64,000 nt of DNA from Polyangiaceae bacterium (lineage in GTDB: Bacteria > Myxococcota_A > Polyangia > Polyangiales > Polyangiaceae). The position numbers and the translations under genes were made by a program. The notes under the pieces are model-generated. The model worked only from the letters and a program-made list of their open reading frames with translations, searched no databases and was not told the DNA's origin. Below, one piece after another: positions 8,002 to 16,714 of this stretch (the first letter of the stretch is position 1; each line of letters starts with the position of its first letter). The stretch is from positions 19,081 through 83,080 of the forward strand of contig JAQSWN010000023.1 of assembly GCA_029266615.1 (NCBI GenBank), given 5' to 3'.

Positions 8002-8960
8002 AGGCGTCGCTACTCCCGCCGCTCTCCGTGCTGCTCGTCGCCGTCTCCGCCTCCGCGGTCACGCTCGACGCGCCGCCAGCGCCGCCAGCGCCGCAAGATC
8101 CGCAAGGGATGGACGTGGAGCGCGAGCTTGCCGCACTGTCACGCCAAGAGGCGAGCGCCAAGGTGGAGCTGGAAGCGCTCTCGCGCGAGAGCGAGGTGCT
8201 CAAAGCGACGACGCTGGCGCGCGGTCGCGCCTACGCGCGCTTGGCGCGCGCGGGGCTTCTGCCGGTTGGCGGCGGGTTCCAAGCGTTCGTCGAGCACGCG
8301 GCGCGCCTCGAACGCCTGCACCGCTCTTTGGCTCGCGACTTGGCGCAGGAGCGGCAAGTCGCGGAGCGGCGAGCGGCGGTCGCCAAGCTCCTCTCCAGCA
8401 TTACCGCCAAGCGCGCGCCGCTCGCGCTTCAACAGCGAACGTTGGCGCAGGCCGAGACCGCGCTGCTCGCCGCGCGCGACCGTGATCAGGCGTTCCAGCG
8501 AGCTTTTCTCGGCGGCGGCTCTTTCGACGATCACACGGCCGTCTACGGCGCGCCATCGAGCAGCCTTGCGGCCCCTGCTTCCGGCTTCGCCGCGTTGAAG
8601 GGCAACATGCCGTTTCCGCTATCCGGACGAAGCGAGATCCGTTCTGCTCGCCGCAACGGTTCTGGCCCTGGCCTCACGATGCGCGCCCCCGGCGGCTCTG
8701 CGGTGCGCGCGGTTTTTCCAGGGCGTGTGGCGTTTGCAGACACCTATGCCGACTACGGTAGCACGGTGATTTTGGACCACGGCGGTGGCTACTACACCGT
8801 CAGCGCGAGCCTCGGCGAGATCGAGGTGAAGGTGGGCGAAGACGTGAAGGGCGGCGCGCGCATCGCCACGCTCGGCGGTGGTTCAACTGGCTCGACGCTC
8901 TACTTCGAGGTAAGGATTGGCCAGGAGACGGCCGACCCGGCGGAGTGGTTTGGGATTTGA
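7998..8960 (+). CDS. EnvC-like amidase activator with degenerate LytM domain, 320 aa
   Basis: A signal peptide (MKASLLPPLSVLLVAVSASA) precedes a coiled coil of about 130 residues rich in Glu, Arg, Ala and Leu, then a C-terminal M23/LytM-type domain (about 190-320). The domain keeps the fold landmarks GSTVILDHGGGY, VKVGEDVKGG and STLYFEVR, but the zinc-binding His positions are lost (VSASLGEI in place of a GH-type motif; LYFEVR in place of HLHFEV). EnvC-type activators show the same loss: they bind the FtsX periplasmic loop and switch on septal amidases rather than cut peptidoglycan. Its position after ftsEX supports this role. Confidence 0.85.
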   Translation: MKASLLPPLSVLLVAVSASAVTLDAPPAPPAPQDPQGMDVERELAALSRQEASAKVELEALSRESEVLKATTLARGRAYARLARAGLLPVGGGFQAFVEHAARLERLHRSLARDLAQERQVAERRAAVAKLLSSITAKRAPLALQQRTLAQAETALLAARDRDQAFQRAFLGGGSFDDHTAVYGAPSSSLAAPASGFAALKGNMPFPLSGRSEIRSARRNGSGPGLTMRAPGGSAVRAVFPGRVAFADTYADYGSTVILDHGGGYYTVSASLGEIEVKVGEDVKGGARIATLGGGSTGSTLYFEVRIGQETADPAEWFGI

Positions 8961-8973
8961 GCCGACGTATGTC

Positions 8974-9783
8974 TTGAGGAGACACTGGTTAGGGTGGGGG
9001 GCACGGTTTGCAGCGTTCGTGTGGGCCGCGTCGTCGTGGAGCGCGCACGCGCATGCCCAATCTTCGGGCAGCTTCCCGGAGCCCGCTCCACCTGCGACCG
9101 CGCCACGAGCAGCGCCACCGCCGCCGTCGCCACCACCGCCACCCGCGGTCGTCACGGCGTCGCCTCGGCCCGCGGCGCCCCCTCCTCCCGTGCCCCCTCC
9201 GCCCGCCGCCGCCACCGCGCCTTCGCCACTGCCGCCCGCTGCTGCGAACACGCCCGCCCCGGCAGTGCCGCAGTACCGCCCGCCGACTCCGTTCGATAGC
9301 CTTCCTCCCATCCTGCCCTACAAAAAAGGGCTCCCGGTGCCGCCGGGGTACCGCGTCGTCGATCGCACGAGCGGCCTGGTGCTCGGAGGCGGGCTCACGC
9401 TCTTGGCCGGCTATGCCGCGGGTTTGGGTCTCGCGGCGAGCCAAGACTTCGAACGGGGCACCGGCTACGTGGCAATTCCGGTGGTGGGGCCGTGGGCGGC
9501 CATCGGCGCGCGTAGCTTCTCCTGCAGAGTACCGATCAGCATCAACGTGGACGGCGCGACCGTGCAGCGTGAGCTCAACAAGTGCGTGGGCCAGGCTTTC
9601 GATGAAGTGACGACCGTCGTCTTCCTAACCGTGGACGGCTTGATTCAGGCGACGGGCGCGGTGCTCTTTTTCGTCGGGCTCGGGAGCAGCTACAAGGAGC
9701 TCGTGCGTGAGGATTTGCCGAAGACCGCCGTCACCGTGCTGCCCGAGGGCGGCATGGCGCTGAGCGTTTCCGGAAAATTTTAG
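8974..9783 (+). CDS. Secreted Pro-rich protein with hydrophobic C-terminal part, 269 aa
   Basis: No known family is recognised. From a TTG start the protein begins MRRHWLGWGARFAAFVWAAS and has a signal-like core ending in AHA-Q, followed by about 80 residues almost entirely Pro and Ala, a typical periplasmic spacer. The rest (about 110-269) has a Gly/Leu-rich hydrophobic stretch LVLGGGLTLLAGYAAGLGL and a second one GAVLFFVGLGSS, so it may be inserted in a membrane. It begins 13 bases after the EnvC-like gene and may share its transcript. The start is uncertain: an ATG at 8917 in the same frame would overlap envC. Confidence 0.65.
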   Translation: MRRHWLGWGARFAAFVWAASSWSAHAHAQSSGSFPEPAPPATAPRAAPPPPSPPPPPAVVTASPRPAAPPPPVPPPPAAATAPSPLPPAAANTPAPAVPQYRPPTPFDSLPPILPYKKGLPVPPGYRVVDRTSGLVLGGGLTLLAGYAAGLGLAASQDFERGTGYVAIPVVGPWAAIGARSFSCRVPISINVDGATVQRELNKCVGQAFDEVTTVVFLTVDGLIQATGAVLFFVGLGSSYKELVREDLPKTAVTVLPEGGMALSVSGKF

Positions 9784-10847
9784 CTGGGTGGGCTCGGCGC
9801 GGGCAGGGCTTCTTTGGTTGGCCCCCCTACGCGCACGTCGTCCGCTGTCCACGAGGCGTGACCGGTAGTGTGCACCGCGTGGAGCTGACGGCTGCTCGCG
9901 TCGCCGACGCGGCTCTCCATGTTGCGCATCCGAACCAGCAAGTCTTCCAGTAGGCGCCGGTTGGCGGCCAAAAGCTCGGCCAGCATCGCCACGAGGCCGA
10001 CCACGAACGCGAGGATGATCGCGGTCGTGCCGACCAACAGCGATTGAATCTTCCCGGCCGCGGTGCCGCGCGTCACGAAGTAGTACAGAAAGCGCCCCCA
10101 CGTCAGCGCGCCGATGGCAAACAGCACGAACGCGATGCGCGAGAACACCTGCACGGGCCGGTACATTGCGTAGGCGCGGAACATCACTCCGCCCGCCTTC
10201 TTCAGGTAGTCCGGGATGTTCTTGAACAAGCGGGACTCGCGCGTCTTGTGGTTCGTGCGCACCTTCACGTTTTCGACCGCGATGCCGGCGCGGCCCGCCT
10301 GGATCACGGTCTCCAGCGTGTACGTGAAGCGGTTGTGAACGAACAACCCGAGCGCTGCGCGCCGGCTGATGGCGCGGAAGCCACTCGGCGAGTCGGAGAC
10401 GCTCGTGGCCGATAGCTGCCGCACGACGCCGGAGCCCCAGCGCTGCAGCAGCTTCTTGATCGGCGAGAAATGGGCGATGCCATCGGTTTGGCGATCACCG
10501 ATCACGAACTCCGCGCGGCCGGCCAAAATGGGCGCGACGAGCAGCGCGATGTCCGTACCCTCATATTGATTATCCGCGTCCGTATTGACGATGATGTCCG
10601 CGCCCAGCTTGACGCACGCGTCGATGCCGGCGGTGAAAGCGCGCGCGAGCCCGCGGTTCTGCGGAAAGCGCAGCACGTGATGGACGCCCAGCTCTGCCGC
10701 GCGCTCGGCCGTGCCGTCCGTGCTCCCGTCGTCGATGATCAGCACCTCGATCTCGTCGATACCCGGGATGTGCCGCGGCAGCGCCGCGATTGTCTCCGGC
10801 AGCGTCTCGCGCTCGTTGAGACAGGGGATTTGGATGATGAGCTTCAA
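9780..10847 (-). CDS. GT2 glycosyltransferase, DPM1-like, with C-terminal TMs, 355 aa
   Basis: A GT-A fold catalytic domain (about 1-225) has IPCLNERETLP, IIDDGSTDGT, the metal-binding DADNQY (about 90) and a DSPSGFR acceptor loop. This matches polyprenyl-phosphate mannose/glucose synthases that load a sugar on undecaprenyl phosphate. Two TMs follow (about 235-255 and 275-300), then a helical cytoplasmic tail. The start codon is TTG at 10847, as only this places the first strand KLIIQIPCLNE at the N-terminus. The stop overlaps the convergent gene by 4 bases. It opens the polysaccharide region and is divergent from wecE. Confidence 0.85.
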   Translation of the reverse strand: MKLIIQIPCLNERETLPETIAALPRHIPGIDEIEVLIIDDGSTDGTAERAAELGVHHVLRFPQNRGLARAFTAGIDACVKLGADIIVNTDADNQYEGTDIALLVAPILAGRAEFVIGDRQTDGIAHFSPIKKLLQRWGSGVVRQLSATSVSDSPSGFRAISRRAALGLFVHNRFTYTLETVIQAGRAGIAVENVKVRTNHKTRESRLFKNIPDYLKKAGGVMFRAYAMYRPVQVFSRIAFVLFAIGALTWGRFLYYFVTRGTAAGKIQSLLVGTTAIILAFVVGLVAMLAELLAANRRLLEDLLVRMRNMESRVGDASSRQLHAVHTTGHASWTADDVRVGGPTKEALPAPSPPS

Positions 10848-11072
10848 GGCGACCCAGGCGGCAATTCTAACGGAGGTGCGTAGCAGGGGTTTACGGGACC
10901 GGCAAGCGCTGGCAACCCTTGACGACCGAACGTGGCCGGCACGACCGCCGCGGGAGGGCCGCGGGAAACCTCGCGAAGCGCCGCGTCAGGAGCGGCCTGC
11001 GCACCTTCCCTGCAGCCGCGTGATCAGTTTGCTTTGCGAGCGAACGGACGATGCGGTACCTGCTCTGCAAGC

Positions 11073-12212
11073 ATGATTGGCTTCAAAATCCCGTTCAACA
11101 AGGCCTCTTTGGAGGGCGACGAGATCGCGAACGTGCTGAAAGCGTTCAGCGACATGCACGTCGCTGGAGACGGCGGCTTCACTCGCCAGTGCCACGAGCT
11201 CCTGCAGGCTGCGATTGGAGCCCCGAAAGCGCTGCTCACCACTTCGTGCACCCACGCGCTCGAGATGGCCGCGCTGCTTTTGGATATTCAGCCGGGGGAC
11301 GAGGTGATCGCTCCCTCTTTTACGTTCGTGAGCACGGTCAACGCCTTCGTGCTGCGCGGCGCGCGTCCGGTTTTCGTGGACATTCGCCCCGATACGCTCA
11401 ACCTCGACGAGCGGCAGATCGAAGCGAAATTGACGGCGAAGACCCGCGCTATCGTGCCGGTTCACTACGCGGGCGTCGGTTGTGAGATGGATCTCATCTG
11501 CCGGTTAGCGTCGGCGCGCGGCATCGCGATCGTGGAGGACAACGCTCACGGTCTGTTCGGCAGTTACAAGGGGCGCAAGCTGGGGAGCTTCGGCCAGTTC
11601 TCGACGCTCAGCTTCCACGAGACGAAGAACATCACCTGCGGTGAGGGCGGCGCGCTGATCATCAACGATTCGAAGTTCGTGGAGCGCGCCGAGATCATCC
11701 GCGAAAAGGGCACGAATCGCAGCCAGTTCTTCCGGGGTCAGGTCGACAAATACGGCTGGGTGGACGTCGGCTCCAGCTACCTGCCGTCGGAGGTGCTCGC
11801 GGCCTTCTTGGTCGCGCAGCTCGAGGTGTCTGAGAGCATCCAGCGTCGCCGGCACGGCGCCTGGTCCCGCTACCAAACGGAGCTCCAGAGCTGGGCGGAT
11901 GGGCTAGGCGTGGGCCTGCCGTTCGTGCCGGCTGAGGCAGACCACCCGGCTCACATGTTCTACCTGCTCATGCCGACCTTGGCGCAGCGGCAGGCGTTCA
12001 TCGCGCACATGTGGGAAGCCAGGATCGTGACGCCGTTTCATTACGTACCGCTGCACACGTCCCTCATGGGTCGTAAGCTCGGCTACGTGGAGGGTGATTG
12101 TCCCATCACGGAAAGCGTGAGCGACCGTCTGGTCCGCCTCCCGCTCTACGCATCCATCTCGAGCGAGGACCAATCGAAGGTCATCGAACAGGTGTTGGCC
12201 TTCCGCGGCTGA
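11073..12212 (+). CDS. wecE: WecE/RffA-type dTDP-4-amino-4,6-dideoxygalactose transaminase, 379 aa
   Basis: This is a PLP-dependent sugar aminotransferase of the DegT family. It closely resembles WecE over its length: GDGGFTRQC, LTTSCTHALEMAALLLDIQP, VIAPSFTFVSTVNAFVLRGA, VPVHYAGVGCEMD and IIREKGTNRSQFFRGQVDKY. The PLP lysine is K185 in SFHETKN, and D156 sits in VEDNAHG. WecE makes dTDP-Fuc4N from dTDP-4-keto-6-deoxyglucose with glutamate as amino donor. Here the second catalytic-loop residues read ITCGEGGALI. The ATG at 11073 gives the family N-terminus IPFNKASLEG. Neither RmlA/RmlB nor an acyltransferase of this pathway is in the window. Confidence 0.88.
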   Translation: MIGFKIPFNKASLEGDEIANVLKAFSDMHVAGDGGFTRQCHELLQAAIGAPKALLTTSCTHALEMAALLLDIQPGDEVIAPSFTFVSTVNAFVLRGARPVFVDIRPDTLNLDERQIEAKLTAKTRAIVPVHYAGVGCEMDLICRLASARGIAIVEDNAHGLFGSYKGRKLGSFGQFSTLSFHETKNITCGEGGALIINDSKFVERAEIIREKGTNRSQFFRGQVDKYGWVDVGSSYLPSEVLAAFLVAQLEVSESIQRRRHGAWSRYQTELQSWADGLGVGLPFVPAEADHPAHMFYLLMPTLAQRQAFIAHMWEARIVTPFHYVPLHTSLMGRKLGYVEGDCPITESVSDRLVRLPLYASISSEDQSKVIEQVLAFRG

Positions 12213-12224
12213 CTCGGCGAGCTG

Positions 12225-12602
12225 TTACTTGGTGGGTACGAGCAGCGCGGTTCCCGTGATGATCAATACGGCTCCGAACCACATCTTCGGGGTCGGGGCC
12301 TCTCCCAAAAGGACCACGCTCAGGAGGGACACCAGCAAGGCGGAGCCACACGCAACGGTGTACGCGTAGCTCAGGTCGAGCTTGCTCAGGCAGGCCATCC
12401 ACGCCAAAAATCCGAACCCGACTCCTACCGCGAACAGGCCCACTTTCCACAACCGGGAGAGCACGAGGAGCTGCTGCAGCTTGCCCGCGAGTGTCTGCGT
12501 GCCGTCCAACTCCGTCATCAGAGACTTGAGAGCGACTTGCCCGATCGACGAGGACAGCACGGACAGACCGAGGAAGACGTTCCCCCAGAAGAACTTGGAC
12601 AT
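12225..12602 (-). CDS. Small SMR/EamA-type membrane transporter, 125 aa
   Basis: Four TMs occupy nearly the whole length: residues about 3-22, 40-62, 68-88 and 95-115. KLDLSYAYTVACGSALLVSLLSVVLLGE resembles the SMR/EamA core also found in ArnE and ArnF, which flip undecaprenyl-phosphate-linked amino sugars. A lipid-linked sugar flippase role would suit the locus, but drug or polyamine transport cannot be excluded. The ATG at 12602 is used; ATGs at 12608 and 12617 in frame would add a few residues. It is opposite in direction to wecE and the ATP-grasp gene, and no strong ribosome site is visible. Confidence 0.7.
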   Translation of the reverse strand: MSKFFWGNVFLGLSVLSSSIGQVALKSLMTELDGTQTLAGKLQQLLVLSRLWKVGLFAVGVGFGFLAWMACLSKLDLSYAYTVACGSALLVSLLSVVLLGEAPTPKMWFGAVLIITGTALLVPTK

Positions 12603-12781
12603 GGGCATACCAAGCATAGTGCAGTGGCCGTGAGCGGCGAGCCGCGCCGTTTGCCGGCCACGTGGCCAGGAAACCACTGATGTGTCGTGAAGCGCTCGAT
12701 GTCGTGGCGCATTTACTTTACCCTCCGCGCAGGCGGTGCGGGACAAACCAGCGCCGCCTTGATCCCGAGGCTCACGTCGAC

Positions 12782-13990
12782 ATGACGAAAACGGTGCTCT
12801 TTCTCGGCGGCTCCAACCAGCAACTTGCTCCCATCGAGTACGCGAGGCGGGCCGGCTATCGAGTCATTACTTGCGACAACCGACCGGAGAGCCCTGGGCA
12901 CGTGCTTGCAGACCGGTATCACGACGTCAGTACGACGGATATGGCTGGTGTCCTGCGCGTCGCCCGCGAGGAGCGGGTAGACGCTGTCGTTTGCTATGCC
13001 TCGGACGTCTCCGCACCCACCGCGGCCTACGTCGCGGAGCAACTGCAGCTGCCGGGCAATCCGTTGGCCTCGGTCCGCACCCTGACGGACAAGGCACAGT
13101 TTCGTCAGTTTCAAGCGGCGCACGGTTACTTCGTCCCGCGCCATTTGGCCTTCGCCGAAGCCCAGCTCACGGACGAGGCCGCCGCTTCGGCCACGGTCGC
13201 CGAGGCACTGCGCCTGCCAGTCATCGTCAAGCCGGTGGACGCGAGCGGCAGCAAGGGAGTCACCAAAGTGCGCCGGCCCGAGGAACTGGTGCCGGCCATG
13301 CGCAATGCCGTCGGCTATTCACTCACTCGTACGGTGATCGTCGAGGAGCTGATTGTCGCCGAGGGTTACCAAGTCTGCGGTGAAGGATTTTTGCAAGATG
13401 GTCAGATCGTGTTCCAGGCGTTCGCCAACGAGCACTTTTGCCCTGACATCGTGGTGCCCGTCGGCGAATCCTTCCCGTCAATGTTCGACGACGCGCAGGT
13501 GGCGAAAGGCGTCGACGTCCTGCAGAGCATATTTTCTCGGCTGGGTATGCGTCAGGGGCCCTTCAATTTCGATCTGATGTTTACCCCCGAGGGCGAGGTG
13601 TTCGTCATCGAGATCGGTCCTCGCAACGGAGGCAATCGTATGCCCGAGGCCATCCGCTACGCCACCGGTGTGGACACGATCGCGGCGACCGTGGAAGGGG
13701 CCCTCGGTCTGAGCTTCGATTTGTCCAAGCGGACGAATTTCTTCTACGCGACCTACTCCGTGCACGCCAAGCGAGACGGGACCCTGACGGCTATTCACTA
13801 TGCTCCCGAAATCCGAGCGCGGATCGTGGACGAGCTGACTTTCGTCATGCCGGGGCAGCCGGTGAAGCGATTCAACATGGGCAGCTTGATGCTGAGTAAC
13901 TTGATTCTCGCCTTTGATACATACGCGGAGATGCTGTCGACGTTGGACCACATGGATGACTACGTCACCGTCGACATCGAAGGAGCATGA
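12782..13990 (+). CDS. ATP-grasp carboxylate-amine ligase, 402 aa
   Basis: The fold order fits ATP-grasp ligases related to PurK/PurD and amino-acid ligases: an N-terminal Rossmann-like domain (TKTVLFLGGSNQQLAP), an ATP-binding segment with PVIVKPVDASGSKGVTKV (about 150-172), and the Mg-binding pair in LMFTPEGEVFVIEIGPRNGG (about 268-285). Such enzymes join a carboxylate to an amine through an acyl phosphate. Given the WecE-type aminotransferase next door, it could attach an amino acid to an amino sugar, but the substrate is unknown. The ATG at 12782 has GAGGCT about 8 bases upstream. Confidence 0.82.
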   Translation: MTKTVLFLGGSNQQLAPIEYARRAGYRVITCDNRPESPGHVLADRYHDVSTTDMAGVLRVAREERVDAVVCYASDVSAPTAAYVAEQLQLPGNPLASVRTLTDKAQFRQFQAAHGYFVPRHLAFAEAQLTDEAAASATVAEALRLPVIVKPVDASGSKGVTKVRRPEELVPAMRNAVGYSLTRTVIVEELIVAEGYQVCGEGFLQDGQIVFQAFANEHFCPDIVVPVGESFPSMFDDAQVAKGVDVLQSIFSRLGMRQGPFNFDLMFTPEGEVFVIEIGPRNGGNRMPEAIRYATGVDTIAATVEGALGLSFDLSKRTNFFYATYSVHAKRDGTLTAIHYAPEIRARIVDELTFVMPGQPVKRFNMGSLMLSNLILAFDTYAEMLSTLDHMDDYVTVDIEGA

Positions 13991-14108
13991 GGTTGCCCGC
14001 GCGTCCTCGCCCGTGTCGCACCGACGGTGTCGAGCCGACTCGCATTTGCGCGGTTAGGTCCGCGCTGCTAACTTCGCGTGCATCTGCACGAATGGCTCGC
14101 GAAGTCTG

Positions 14109-15116
14109 ATGTCTGCGCAAGGTGTCCAGCATCCTCCCGCGGTGGGCGCGGGGGAGGTGGTGTCGCTCTCGATCGTCGCGACGCTCTACCGTTCGGAGCC
14201 GTACGTAGTCGAGTTCTGCGATCGCGCCGCCGCCGCGGCCCGCGCCATAGGCAAGGACTTCGAGATCATCTTGGTGAACGACGGCTCGCCGGACGGCGCG
14301 CTTCGCGTTGCCAAAGAGTACGCAGACGTGCACCCCGAGGTGACCGTCGTCGACTTGTCTCGGAACTTTGGTCACCACCAGGCGATGATGGCGGGCCTCT
14401 CCCACAGCCACGGCTCGCTCGTCTTCCTCATCGACAGCGACCTGGAAGAAGAGCCGGAGTGGCTGATCGACTTCTCGAAGAAGCTCTCCGAGAGCGGGGC
14501 CGACGTCGTCTATGGCGTGCAAGCGGCGCGCCGCGGGGGGCTCTTCGAGCGTGTTTCGGGCTACCTGTACTACGTAGTCGTCCAGGCCCTTACCGGCTTG
14601 CCGATCCCTTCCAACCTCGTCACGGCACGCTTGATGACGCGGCGTTACGTGGATGCGCTCACCCGCTTCGAGGAGCGGGAGATTGACATCGCAGGGCTCT
14701 GGGCGCTCACGGGTTTTCTCCAAGTCCCTCACACGATCAAGAAGCATTCGACGAGCGCGACTACGTACACACTCGCTCTCAAAGTGAGGTTGCTCATCGA
14801 CTCTGTGTCATCCTTTAGTAGCGCCCCTCTGATTGGCATCTTCTACTTCGGAGTGCTCGTCTCGGCGCTCGCGGGGCTGTTCCTGTGCTACCTGATCTTG
14901 AATCGTTACTTCTTGGACACGCCGTTGAGTGGTTGGACCTCGGTCATGGCGTCCGTCTGGCTCCTCGGGGGGCTGCAGATTTCGTTCATCGGCGTCATCG
15001 GCATCTATCTGGCCAAGGTGTTCACGGAGGCGAAGCGGCGGCCGAACACCATCGTCCGCGAGATTTATGCGCAGCCGCAAACGCGGGCGAAGAGTGAGAG
15101 TGCAAATGCCGAGTGA
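14109..15116 (+). CDS. GT2 glycosyltransferase, GtrB/bactoprenol-type, with two C-terminal TMs, 335 aa
   Basis: A GT-A domain (about 18-235) shows SIVATLYRSE, EIILVNDGSPDGA, NFGHHQAMMAGLSHS and the DSDLEEEPEWL acceptor-metal motif, the pattern of GtrB/YkoT-type enzymes that charge undecaprenyl phosphate with a sugar. Two TMs lie at about 238-262 and 278-302, followed by the EAKRRPNTIVREIY tail usual in this family. It overlaps the next gene by 11 bases, so the two are co-translated. It would supply a lipid-linked sugar to a GT-C enzyme. Confidence 0.86.
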   Translation: MSAQGVQHPPAVGAGEVVSLSIVATLYRSEPYVVEFCDRAAAAARAIGKDFEIILVNDGSPDGALRVAKEYADVHPEVTVVDLSRNFGHHQAMMAGLSHSHGSLVFLIDSDLEEEPEWLIDFSKKLSESGADVVYGVQAARRGGLFERVSGYLYYVVVQALTGLPIPSNLVTARLMTRRYVDALTRFEEREIDIAGLWALTGFLQVPHTIKKHSTSATTYTLALKVRLLIDSVSSFSSAPLIGIFYFGVLVSALAGLFLCYLILNRYFLDTPLSGWTSVMASVWLLGGLQISFIGVIGIYLAKVFTEAKRRPNTIVREIYAQPQTRAKSESANAE

Positions 15117-15753
15117 CTATTTTACGCGCTACGAGGCGCTGCTAGCCGAGGTCAAGGCGTTCAACGGCGAGCAGCTGGACGAGCACGGCATCACGCCCCA
15201 GGGCGTGGGGTGGAATAGCGTGGAGGCTCAGGTCGTACGGTTCGACCAAGTGCTGAAGGTCCTCCCCGCCTGCACCGAATCCGTCGTGTCCTTGAATGAT
15301 ATCGGCTGCGGCTACGGCGCCCTACTCGACTACCTCGCGGAACGCGGGCAGAGCGTCGACTACCGGGGGTTCGAGGTGTCAGAGCGGACCCTGGCACGCG
15401 CCAAGTCGCTCCACGTGGAGTCGCCGACGTGCTCGTTCAAGCCGCTCGAAGAGCTCTCGCCGGCAGACTATTCGGTCGCGAGCGGTATCTTCGGTCTGAG
15501 CTTCTCGCACAGTGACGAGGCTTGGCACCGCTACGTGCTGGATACGCTGGATCTGTTCGACCAAAACAGCTCCAAAGGCTTCGCTTTCAACATGCTCACG
15601 TCCTACTCGGACGAAGACAAGAAGCGGAGCGAGCTGCACTACGCGGACCCTTGCGTCATCTTCGACCTGTGTAAGCGTAAGTTCTCGCGGAACGTCGCGC
15701 TCTATCACGACTACTCCCTGTTCGATTTCACGATCGTAGTCAGGAAGGCGTGA
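15106..15753 (+). CDS. Class I SAM-dependent methyltransferase, 215 aa
   Basis: The SAM-binding motif I is NDIGCGYGALL (residues about 64-73), followed by strands consistent with a Rossmann-like methyltransferase (VDYRGFEVSERTLARAK, ASGIFGLSFS). In a polysaccharide locus it most likely methylates a sugar or a linked amino group. The sequence around residues 120-140 (KSSKGFAFNMLTSY-like) recalls proteins annotated as type 12 methyltransferases. The ATG at 15106 lies inside the end of the upstream glycosyltransferase gene. Confidence 0.78.
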   Translation: MPSDYFTRYEALLAEVKAFNGEQLDEHGITPQGVGWNSVEAQVVRFDQVLKVLPACTESVVSLNDIGCGYGALLDYLAERGQSVDYRGFEVSERTLARAKSLHVESPTCSFKPLEELSPADYSVASGIFGLSFSHSDEAWHRYVLDTLDLFDQNSSKGFAFNMLTSYSDEDKKRSELHYADPCVIFDLCKRKFSRNVALYHDYSLFDFTIVVRKA

Positions 15754-15760
15754 GGCTGTC

Positions 15761-16687
15761 GTGACGCCCCCGCTGAGGGTGATCCTGACTGCCGATATCG
15801 GTCCGGCCGCCGCTGTGCTCGGGGCCGGGCACACGACGGACAGCCGTTGGGAGGAGACGCAGTCCGGACTCGCTGTCAGCACCGAGGTGCTGCGATCCAT
15901 TCAAGACCGCTTCCAGGTCGCCTTGCCAGTGACCTGGTTCATTCGGGCGGACCGGCTGATTTTGCAGCAGTTCGGAGACCGCTTGGCGATTTTCGACATG
16001 TTCGCGGACTTCACGCAGCAGGCGCTGAAAGACGGGCACGAGGTCGGCTGGCTTCCGCAGGTCTACGGAGGGGGCGACGCCGGAATAAGCTACGAGGACT
16101 TGTCGACGACGCACGGAGCGCTCACGAGGGCCGCGCTGGCGCCCCGAAGCGTGCGCATGGGCAATTGCTTTCACGACAATCGCACGATGGCGATCCTCGA
16201 CGAGCTAGGAGTGCGGAGCGACAGCTCCGCCATCCCGGGGCGAACGAAGGACGACCTCGGCTGGCGTATGGATTGGACCGGCACGCCCGCGGCGCCGTAC
16301 CACCCGGCCGTCGCCGACTACCGAGCTCCAGGAGCTCCGCAGCTAGGCATCTTGGAAGTACCGCTGACGGTGCGTCCGCTCAAAGCTCCGTACGACCAGG
16401 CGCCGCTGCTTCGCTACGTGAACCCTTGCATGCATCGCGAGTTTTTCGGCCAGAACTTGGGCGAGATCATCGAGTCTAGGTCGTACTTGCTCTGCATCTT
16501 CCACCCGGACGAAGCGGTACCACCGCGGAGTGGGAACGGACACCCGCTCGTCGCGTACGCGAAGGAAGAGCTCGCTTTCAACCTGGCGCAACTGTTCGCC
16601 CTCGCCGACTCGGCAGGGCGCGCGGTCACGTTCCACACGCTCGAGAGCTTCTCACGCACGGCCGTTGCCGACGCGTCGTGTCGCTGA
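15761..16687 (+). CDS. Polysaccharide-deacetylase-like protein, 308 aa
   Basis: The layout recalls the NodB/deacetylase barrel: a first Asp-bearing strand (VILTADIG), TWFIRADRL, GHEVGWLPQVY where family enzymes have an His pair, then RMGNCFHDNRTMAILDELGV and LCIFHPDEAVPP near the end. Key residues are present only in part, so metal-dependent deacetylation of a sugar is likely but not sure. The GTG at 15761 is 7 bases after the methyltransferase stop. It ends the plus-strand run that begins at 14109. Confidence 0.62.
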   Translation: MTPPLRVILTADIGPAAAVLGAGHTTDSRWEETQSGLAVSTEVLRSIQDRFQVALPVTWFIRADRLILQQFGDRLAIFDMFADFTQQALKDGHEVGWLPQVYGGGDAGISYEDLSTTHGALTRAALAPRSVRMGNCFHDNRTMAILDELGVRSDSSAIPGRTKDDLGWRMDWTGTPAAPYHPAVADYRAPGAPQLGILEVPLTVRPLKAPYDQAPLLRYVNPCMHREFFGQNLGEIIESRSYLLCIFHPDEAVPPRSGNGHPLVAYAKEELAFNLAQLFALADSAGRAVTFHTLESFSRTAVADASCR

Positions 16688-16714
16688 CGTCGTATCCACG
16701 CTCCCGCGTGGAAG

